DNA of 64,000 bases from a bacterium (GTDB lineage: Bacteria; Patescibacteriota; Gracilibacteria; UBA1369; GCA-2718715). A program made the translations under genes and the position numbers. Each line of letters begins with the position of its first letter. Position 1 is the first letter of the stretch. The notes under the pieces are model-generated. The model saw nothing but the letters and a program-made list of their open reading frames with translations. It made no database searches and was not told the origin of the DNA. Shown here one piece after another: positions 38,241 to 47,400 of this stretch. Where the stretch lies: positions 94,940 to 158,939 of the forward strand of contig JABJGM010000002.1 in the NCBI GenBank assembly GCA_018662325.1, in the 5' to 3' direction.

Positions 38241-40028
38241 TTATGATGATGGGGCTGTTAATGAATCTACTCTATCTTTGTTATCTTTAAATTTGCTTCT
38301 TCTTTCAGAAGTACTGTATCCTTGAAACCAAGTTCTTAGCCTAGTCTGATCTGCTGGTGTGGCAGCTTGCCTAATTAAATCATCTGGAGAAAAGTTTCCG
38401 ACTTTAAGTAATGCTGGATTTGCCATTATTCTATCTACACTTTGTGTTGGAAGTTTTAGTTCTTGATTATTATTAAATTTGGATATTATTTGTTGGGCAG
38501 TATCAGTGGTTTTGATTGGTTCTGGATTTCGATTTCCTCCTCCTGGGTCTCTTCTGTCTTGTGATGAGTTGCTTAACGTGTTTTGATCTGGGAAGAACTT
38601 ACCAGCAAATGATTTAGCATTAGTTTTATTTCCACCAATAAACACTCCGGTATTTGCAGCTAAAGATCCGACAAACTTACCTGTCCCTTGGACTTTACCT
38701 CGTAACCATGAAAAAGCTCCAGCTGCTGCAGTTCCATCTGCCATATTTAGAGTTATTTCATAAATAACAGCAATTGAAGCAAAATAAACAAGCAATGCTT
38801 GGAAAGAGTCTAAAGACCCGATTGAAAGAGCTACTGTATCTAAAATCTGATTGTTATTGTATACAGCTGGTGTTCTGGAGATAGAATCTAAAATCATATA
38901 AGAAAGTGTAAATCCAACTGCACCTTTTATAGGTCCTATTAAAGCATAATCAAAGAACTTTTGAAAATGTTCTGAAGCATCAATTGATAGACCAGACATG
39001 ACCTTATCTAAGACTATGATTGGTGATAAAGCTATGTATACCCAAATATAAATAATCCTTATAACAAGATAATAAGCAAGCATTAAATATGCAAAAAACT
39101 GGAGTATAAATATGAAGATTTTCACTAGGAAAACTGCAACTAAAGTGATTGGATCAGATGCGCTATCAATGGTAGAAGGATTAATTTTATCTACATCTAA
39201 AACTTTACCAAATCTAATTGCAATATTTAAAGGTAGTGATCTTTGATCTACTTTTTGCAAGAAAGACTGAAAATCCCTTTTTTTATCTTTATCTTTACAA
39301 AGCTGAGTGTTACTTAATTGCCTTAAATCACACATGTCTGCCACACTATCTACGGAGGAACCTTCTACATATGTTGTGTTTTGATATTGGGTAGCCCAGG
39401 AATATGTAATATTAATAGCTACGTTAGAAACATCTAAAACTAGAGTAGCTCCATACCAGGAGAAGTTGATTAAAACAAAAGCTATAGCAATTTCCTGCAG
39501 TCCTTTCTTTAAGGAATACTGAGAATCAGAAGATCCAGCAAAAACATTATAAATTGCTATAAATACAAAATAAATAACAAGTATGTAATAACATAAATTT
39601 CTAACCTGAGACCAAACATTCCCAAGCACATCTCTCATAACAGGGCTTGTGAAAATCTGATTATCTAACAAGGCACCTATTACAATAAAAAGTGGATAAG
39701 AAAGAGTCTTAAGAAACTCAGCAAAAGGCAAAAGTTCTGTAATTTTTTTTTGTGTTAACTCTATCGCTTTTGTGTAGTTTCCAGATCTTAATTGCTGAGA
39801 AATCTGCTCAAATCCTTGTGGCAAAATAGATGCGCCTGTCGTGTTCCCGTTAGGGTCAGCATGAGTAGTTTGAATAAGACTGAATTGAGAGTCAAAAATT
39901 TGCTGTGCGTGATTAAAATCTTCAGTTTGTTGACTTTGAATAAGAGCTGGTAAAAAATTGCTTAAAATTAAGGCTATAAAAATTACCAAAGTGGATTTTA
40001 CGAAATTTTTAAAAATATTTTTAAGCAT
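38241..40028 (-). CDS. VirB6/TrbL-like polytopic membrane protein
   Basis: The 595 residues start with a signal-peptide-like helix (about 12-32) and a polar segment with THADPNGN. About seven further membrane helices lie between 105 and 430, one pair flanking an extracytoplasmic loop with two Cys. A soluble, Gly/Asn-rich C-terminal tail of about 160 residues follows (about 435-595). The central part, with YVIRIIYIWVYIALSPIIVLDKV-like character, resembles the VirB6/TrbL inner-membrane channel proteins of type IV secretion; the match is by topology and weak motif only. No VirB4 ATPase is in the window. It is the fourth gene in the operon. Confidence 0.6.
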   Translation of the reverse strand: MLKNIFKNFVKSTLVIFIALILSNFLPALIQSQQTEDFNHAQQIFDSQFSLIQTTHADPNGNTTGASILPQGFEQISQQLRSGNYTKAIELTQKKITELLPFAEFLKTLSYPLFIVIGALLDNQIFTSPVMRDVLGNVWSQVRNLCYYILVIYFVFIAIYNVFAGSSDSQYSLKKGLQEIAIAFVLINFSWYGATLVLDVSNVAINITYSWATQYQNTTYVEGSSVDSVADMCDLRQLSNTQLCKDKDKKRDFQSFLQKVDQRSLPLNIAIRFGKVLDVDKINPSTIDSASDPITLVAVFLVKIFIFILQFFAYLMLAYYLVIRIIYIWVYIALSPIIVLDKVMSGLSIDASEHFQKFFDYALIGPIKGAVGFTLSYMILDSISRTPAVYNNNQILDTVALSIGSLDSFQALLVYFASIAVIYEITLNMADGTAAAGAFSWLRGKVQGTGKFVGSLAANTGVFIGGNKTNAKSFAGKFFPDQNTLSNSSQDRRDPGGGNRNPEPIKTTDTAQQIISKFNNNQELKLPTQSVDRIMANPALLKVGNFSPDDLIRQAATPADQTRLRTWFQGYSTSERRSKFKDNKDRVDSLTAPSS

Positions 40029-40038
40029 ATTTATTTTA

Positions 40039-41409
40039 TTATGATCCCATTATAACATAAATCAGCCCAGAAATCGAGCCTATAGCTGGCGGGATTGCCC
40101 GTCTATTGTTTTTATAAAAATTTGAAAGCTTCGCTCCAATACTTCTACTTGGATTTTGACCGGTTGCACCTGGCTGGGTCGGCATTTGAGCAAATGGCAT
40201 TCTGCGGACTCCTGGAAGCATGTTTGAGGCCAATTGTAATCCACTTGGAGATCCTGAACTTTGCGACTGAGTTTGAGCTTGAGCTTGAGTTTGCGATTGG
40301 CTTTGAGTTTGTGATTGACTTTGACTAGCGGTTTGGCTTGAGCTAAGGCCTGAAGGCGTTAAGCGTTGAGAAACCGGAATGTCAGTGTTTTGAGCCTGGG
40401 TTCTTTCTTGATTTAAAGCTTCGGCTTGAATTGAGCTTTGCTCAATATCAAGACTCTGACCTTGATTAAGCGAATTGGGATTTAAAGCTAATTGATTGAC
40501 TTTTTGACTTAAATCTTGAGCTTGATTAAACACAAATTGATTGGAAACATTTTGTCCAATTAAGTTGATTTGCTTTAAAAAATACTCCTGTTGATTTACC
40601 TCTACTTGGTAGAGATTTTGATTGATATATAATTGATTTCTTTGATTACTTCTTGAAACACCCTGGATTTGCTGGTCTAGAATTTGATTTACAATTTCCA
40701 TAGCTAAATCTAAGTCGGCTTCAATAATTTGGTTTTGGCTTAAAAATTCATTAAGATTTTGAATTTCTTCTTGGTATGAACTTTGATTGGAAGTTAAAAA
40801 GCTAAAATCTTTAGTAATTTGGGAAATAGGATTTTTGATTTCCAAAGTAAAACTCGCCTTTGAAGGATCTTTAATTTTATAATCCAGATTTGAATTTTGC
40901 AAAAAACTTCTAAGTGAAAATGGTAAAAAATAAACTTTATTTTGAGCCAAAGCTTTAAACGCTGTACTTACAAAATTATCCGTCATCACTTTTTGAAACC
41001 TAAAAGGAAAAGCTTTAACAAAACTCACAATAAACCTTTTGTCTTGATAAGTAAGTGGTAAACCGGAATTTTGCTCTTGGCTCGAACCAGTGTCCTGAGC
41101 TTGAGCTTGCGGTTGACTTTGTTCTTGATTATCAGCCTGAAGAAAATTAGAACTTTGTTCATCCAAGCCACTGGGTGCTTGTATTCCATCCATGGAGGCT
41201 GAGGTTGGAGCAAAGGCTTGTTTGATTTGAACTGGAAGTGTATTAATAAAAGCCTGGCAATAATTTTTATACTCCTTGTAACTTGGATTCAAACTAGATG
41301 GAACCTGAAATTGGGCCATTTTAATGACCCTTTTTTGTTCACTATTATTCAAGCTTGCAAAGCTTTGAATAAAATTTTCGGTGATTTGAATAAAAGTTTG
41401 TTTTTTCAT
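40039..41409 (-). CDS. Gln/Ser-rich protein with C-terminal membrane helix (456 aa)
   Basis: The family is not recognised. The N-terminal half is helical and soluble; residues about 95-120 and 300-395 are low-complexity Gln/Ser/Ala/Thr, including a perfect alternating SQ/TQ/AQ tract at about 361-383. The C-terminus, after a basic stretch NNRRAIPPAI, is a short hydrophobic segment (about 438-455), so the protein may be tail-anchored. It sits between the 2704-residue gene and the VirB6-like gene with gaps of 14 and 10 bases. Part of a membrane complex is plausible; nothing more can be said. Confidence 0.68.
   Translation of the reverse strand: MKKQTFIQITENFIQSFASLNNSEQKRVIKMAQFQVPSSLNPSYKEYKNYCQAFINTLPVQIKQAFAPTSASMDGIQAPSGLDEQSSNFLQADNQEQSQPQAQAQDTGSSQEQNSGLPLTYQDKRFIVSFVKAFPFRFQKVMTDNFVSTAFKALAQNKVYFLPFSLRSFLQNSNLDYKIKDPSKASFTLEIKNPISQITKDFSFLTSNQSSYQEEIQNLNEFLSQNQIIEADLDLAMEIVNQILDQQIQGVSRSNQRNQLYINQNLYQVEVNQQEYFLKQINLIGQNVSNQFVFNQAQDLSQKVNQLALNPNSLNQGQSLDIEQSSIQAEALNQERTQAQNTDIPVSQRLTPSGLSSSQTASQSQSQTQSQSQTQAQAQTQSQSSGSPSGLQLASNMLPGVRRMPFAQMPTQPGATGQNPSRSIGAKLSNFYKNNRRAIPPAIGSISGLIYVIMGS
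40259..40328. repeat. Hexanucleotide-type tandem repeat coding for alternating Gln
   Basis: On the plus strand, units of the type TTGAGC/TTGAGT/TTGCGA/TTGTGA recur every six bases over about 70 bases. Read leftward they encode Gln alternating with Ser, Thr or Ala in the 456-residue protein. Such arrays can change length by slippage in steps that keep the frame. Confidence 0.75.
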
Positions 41410-41423
41410 AAAATTTATAATTC

Positions 41424-44400
41424 TTATCTTCTTACATCTTGATTTGCAAGCCGTAAGACTTTTCTTTGTAATTGTGCTTCATTAAACACATAGTCTCTGC
41501 TTGGTGAATCATCGCCCTGCTCTTCAAGAGAATAATTTGTGCCGTTGTACATTAAAATATAGTTTTGATTTGATATTTTTAAAATAAAATTGTTTTTAGC
41601 TTCATCACCTCCCTCCCAACTAACATTATGAAGGCTTGTTAGTTCTAAGGCTTTATTAATTGCTATTTGAAAATTTTGCATTACGGTATTGAAGTTCGTT
41701 AAAAATGCTTTAGTTTGCTCACTACTCATGGAAGGAAGTGGATATTGAAATTCACCCTTCTTAAGATTTGTTAAACTAAAGCTAGATCCCCTTTTAGTAA
41801 AGGTTAGTTCGACTCCTGAATTACTGTAAATAAATCTATTACCATTAATTCTTCTTTCATACTCTTGACCGTTAATTTGAAGGCTGTATTTGTTTTCAAT
41901 TTCATTTTCTGTTAAACCAATAGAGTTGAAATAAGCTTTTCTTTCTTGAATTTGCTCAGGAGTAAATAAAGCTATTTCTTGCACGTAGGTATCAAAAGAT
42001 TCCCCAGGAATTACATCGGCAAAAACCATATCATCACCTTCTGGAATAGGAGGCATAACTTCTATACCTTCAGACGTTTGCTGAATTGTATAGCTAGCAT
42101 CCCCTTTTGAAAATGAAAATGGATACCTATCAAGGTTTTTATCAATTCCATCTGGGCTAATACTATTAATTAAGCGGTATTCTTCTTCCAATCTGTTTTT
42201 TAAAGTTGAAAGCTGTTGAATTTCAGCTGCGTCTTGAGTCGTATAATTTAAATATCTTAACTCTATAGACTGAGGATCTTCTAATTTAAAACTTAAGTTG
42301 ATACGTTTGCTATCTACACCTTGTTTGGAATATGTTACTAGATTTTCAGTCGAACTATCACTTAAGAAATTAAACTCTTCCCCACTGACTGTAATTGCTG
42401 GTTGGATACCACCTTCGACACCAATTGAGGTAAGAAGTGTATTAAAATTATCACTAGCACCAGTTTCATCATCTGAAATAGATCTAACCATCCGCTGATA
42501 ATCTTCCGTACTGTTTCCAGTATATGAGGTAGCAAGTTCATTTATTTTTCCTGTTAATCCTTGTGTGTCATTAAAGTTAAAAGTTCTTACATCAAGTTGA
42601 CTATTATATTCTTTTAAAAGATATTGTTTATTTGAATAAGTGATTTCATAGGATTTGAAACCAAGATCAAAAGCTAGAACAGAAGCACCTACTCCAATTA
42701 AGAACGTTTCATTTTTTTGTAAACTGACATTTGAATGATTGAATCTTGTGTAAAAATTAAAAAGTTTTTGTTGATTTATGATTAGATTTTCTAATAGCGA
42801 ATCATCAAATGGTGGATTGTTGAGAATTTCTGCGTCGGCTTGTATAAGATTTTTATAAGATCTATAGTTGAAAATTAAGGACTGTAATTCACCGCTATTA
42901 TTATCTAAAATCATCCTTAAGTAAGAAGCTGACTCTCCCCCAGGAGATTTAAATTGTATTTGTGTTTTTCCTTCATCGTGTTCGCTAATACTTCTTCTAT
43001 AGGTTTCATCTTTGATCTGAAACTCTCTTGGAAATGGTTTGTTTTCTTGCATTAAGCCAAGGCGTTGCAGCATTGAACTCGCTTTAGTTGTATTTATACC
43101 ATCAAGCTCTATATGATTTCTTACGTATAAAATCAGATCTTCTTTATTTTTAAATTCCAGTTGTGAAGTATTATCTGGGTTATCATGTACTCTTGTAATT
43201 AAAGTGAAAACATTACGCTCATAGTTTATTTTAAAATCATTATTTGTGCTTAAACTTTGGAAGCTTTGATTGTTAGCATCAATTACAACTGTATCTCTAA
43301 ATAAATTTAATATTTGATTTAAAACTCCTTCGATTTCCCGTCGATGAGTTTGATTATCTCTTAATTCTTGTAATCTTTGTTTGAATTCATTAGTTTGGTT
43401 AAATTCAAAGGTATCCCGAGTATTTGTATCCCAGGTATTTTTTACTCTACCATTTTGCTGTTCGACTCCAACCAGATTTTCAAGTAAGACACCTTCGTCA
43501 GTAAATCTTATTCTTAGAGTGTTGTTGATATTATATATGGGCTGGCCACTTTCAATACTTGATGAACTAGAATTTTTAAAAGTTGTTGGAATAAATTGAT
43601 CAAGGGTGTTGTTCGCACTGTTTATAAAAGCGGTTACTTCTGCTCGCATTGAATCTGAAACCGATTCATGAAAATTTACTATTTCTAGAAGTTTATTTAA
43701 ATCTCTGTTTGATGCAGATAGAGAGTTTTCTGGTTTATTTAAATCTGGATTAACTTGAGTGATTTTGAATTCGCTACCTTCTTTTTCTAAGGCATATAGA
43801 TTGTTTCCACTTGATTTAATAACCGGGTAGGCTGGATATTTATCAGCTGGAGTTTCATGATATGTAAAATCATTAGGTAATTCGTCAGGCATGGTGGATT
43901 CCAAACTGTTAAGAAGATTATCTAATCCATTATTTAAAGTAGAAATTCTTTCCTGTGTATTTTTTCCAGTAAATGGATATACATCTGTTGAATTTACGTT
44001 CAAATACAGATCAAACTGATTTACATAACCGATATTTGGGTAAACTTTCAGTGTAGCCATTGAGTCTTCATTTATATACACTAACTGATTGTCCTCATTG
44101 ATATCTTCCAGAGTAAATGAAACTTCATCTAAATAGAACGAAAAAGGTATTTGCTGATTTGGCGATTCAATCACCTCTAATTTTAGTAACTCTGCTCTAA
44201 GATGATTTCTTGTTTCTTCAGGTATATCTTTGATGAGGTTTTGGGCGTTAATTAAGCTATTCAATTCTAGCTGATCAGTAAATTGTGTTTTAATTTCAGG
44301 TTCGGTGCCATGAGAAAGATAAAAGTTTTCTGACCTGCCTTCTGTTTTATTTGACACTGAAAACTCTAACTCACCGACTTTAAATTTAGTAAGTTCACTG

Positions 44401-47400
44401 TCAATTTTTTTGACACCATCTAAACGTGAAGAAAGCAAGCGATGAGTAAAGATAATACTTGGAAGACTAGCAAAATTACTAATACTAAAATTTTCAATAA
44501 TCTTATTATTATCAATTTTTAATATATTTTTATCATCACGTTCAGAATGATTTAAAATTAATTCAACTTTTGGATCTGTATCTAAGAAATATGATTGATT
44601 TCTAAATATAAATTTTCTTCCATCTTGCTCAAAACTTGCAGGAAGAGATCTTAAAAGAGTATCATCTTCTTTACCCAGCAAGAAATTTAAAGCTGCTAGC
44701 ATATTTTCTTCCCTCGCAGATTCAATTTGGGTATTTAATGTTAAATTTAAGTTTGTAGGTGCATTTGCTTCTTTCTCAAGTAATCCAGTAGTTGTACTTA
44801 CTTTAACTATGCCTTGCTCTAGTAATGTTTGACGAATTGAATTTAAGGTTTGATTTTGAGTATCTCTTGGTTCATTTAAAAAACCTATTAGAGAGTCCAC
44901 ATTTGATACACTTTCGGGGAAAGAAACTCCTTGATAATGAAGATCTAAAGTAGATCCTTGCCTTACAATGTAAGTTTTATCTGTATCTTCAACGTCGTCG
45001 GGATCCTCATAAAAAGGAACGGGTTTTGTGTCTAATTTAGGTAATTCCAATCTTCTTACAGTAGTTTGTCCATTTGGATGCAATACAGTAATTTTAATCA
45101 CTAAATTTGTGCCTGCTGTTTCATAACTAATATTTGATATATTACCAAGTGGAAGATAGGAATTCTCTAGTGTTAAACTTTGAGGAGCCGCATAATTAGA
45201 ATCATTGACAGTCATTGGGTATCCATAAATAATCCTACCATTTTCACCTGAAATACTTATACCTAGATTATTCAAGAATTGTGTGTGGTCAGCTGAAAGA
45301 GGGTCACGTTGAAGATTCTTTATTATATTTTCATCAATATTAGCACCTTCTGGAGGAGTTCCATAACCTTCATCAACATAACCCTTCTTGTTTGCAACGT
45401 CTACATAAACAAATGAATCAAAGGTAATTTCATTAAAACTTGCATTTGCAAGAGTTTTATCTGCTGGGGCAATTGGGTAGTAAGGATATGAAAAATCAAA
45501 ATTTCCTTGGGCATTAATACCAATAAGGGCTTTTTGTCTTTGGCTTATAACATCCAAACTTGAAGTTGGAGTATTATCGACAGTTAATGCTTCTCCAGAA
45601 AATGATTTAGATAGCTGAGCGTCAGGTAAAACAAAAATACCTTGATCATTTACACTTAGACCGTAATGCATCCTTAACAAGTGGAATACTCTTACATCAA
45701 ATCTAGATGGATCTGCATTTAACTGATTCAAAGCTTCGACAAAAGTTTTTCCAGCTAGAGCAGTTTCTCCTGGAAGCTTTGGTGAACCGGAAGGATTTTC
45801 CTGTTTTGGAATTTCTGTAAACGCTTTTAACTGAATTGGGATTTTTTTAGCTTTTATTTTTTGTATTATTTTATTTGTCTTTTCAGTTGAAACATTAATA
45901 AAAAATTCTGGCGATGGTAAGTAAGGATTGAATGCGTTTGAAGGATTTAATGTCAGCAAAGGAGGTTGATTTGGATTAAGCTCAATACCACCAGAAATTA
46001 GTTTAAACCATTGAATGTCTTCTGGGGATAAACTTATTGATTCTTGAATCGCTAAAGTTTCAGGAGCAGACAAATCACCAACCTGGCTTACTGTTAACAT
46101 TGTGGCGCCAAGTGAGAATTCATTACCATTATTATTTAATTGAACATTTAAGTTTCTTAAGATAGCTGCGGCATAACCTGCATTTTCAGCTGTCCAAAGT
46201 TCATCGATTAATGCATCGTTTGTTTTTGTTAAACCCGCTTCCTTTGTATATAAAACATACTTATTTTCATTTATTTTTACTAGAGCGAAAGGGTTCGTAT
46301 TATTTAATGTCATATTGTGAATTTGATCTTGCTCGTAAACTCGAACCTCTGCTTGCTTTATTTCCAAAGATGCTGATCCTTCTTCCTTATCAATTTTTTT
46401 AAATTGAATTTGACCTTTATGAAATCTTATATCAGATAATTCGTCACCTGAGATAAAATAACCTGATGGATTAGGAATATTTTTAAATGTATTAGGACCA
46501 TCACTATATCTTTGTATTAAACCATAATTTGGGAAATCCATATAAGTTTCGTATGGAAACTCAATTAAAAATTCTTGAACAAGTAAGTCTTCATCCATGT
46601 CATCTAACCTTTGATAAATCAGAGCTTCAACTGGAGTCCATTCCTCTTCAGATTTTTCATCCAAGTAATCATAAACATCCTGCATGGTCCAATTAAATTC
46701 TTTATTTTCGGAATGGGAGAGTAAAACTGGCATTTGCCGAAATACTTCTTCATAACTACGCACAAAGATTCCAATTTTTTCACCCTCTTTAATGAACTCA
46801 AAGTCAGAATTTTGATTTAGGCTTGCCATATCAACTGGCTGAGTTGAACTTGGCGCTGCTTTGAATCTTAATAATTGATCTTTTTTACTCGTAACTGCTT
46901 GAATTTGACTTCCGTTCATTTCTATCGATCGTTGACGAAGCAAAATCTGAAGGACTTTATATTGATCCCGCGATAATTCACCATCTTCTCTAACTTGATT
47001 AAACATTTCTACAACTTTTTGAACTGTTAGATCCTGAGGAATATTATCTCTTAATTGTACTCCAGGGAAAATTACTTTTAAAGAACTTGCCTCTAAATAC
47101 CTTAAAGTTGCAATAGTATTATCAGATCCAGTTTCCAAAACTTCAGAAATCGAATGTGGTAAAACATAATTATCTACTCTTTGGAAAGGTGTTTGCGGCA
47201 TAACCGGAATAGTTTGAAATGGAATAATGATTGGTCTAAAGTTTTTGGAATTTATCACTATTGTATTTGTATTTGCATTTTCATCAATACTCTCTACTTT
47301 CCCCCAGACCATTCTTCTTTGACGAAGATTTTCAACAACTCTAAATGTTTGAGGATTTGAACCTGGCGTTAAAGCTGGAGAATAAGTTAAAATCCCCTCT

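Noticed and set aside
40039..41409. Gln-rich protein as a prion-like regulator
   Set aside because: The low-complexity tract alone does not support it; operon context points to a membrane complex.
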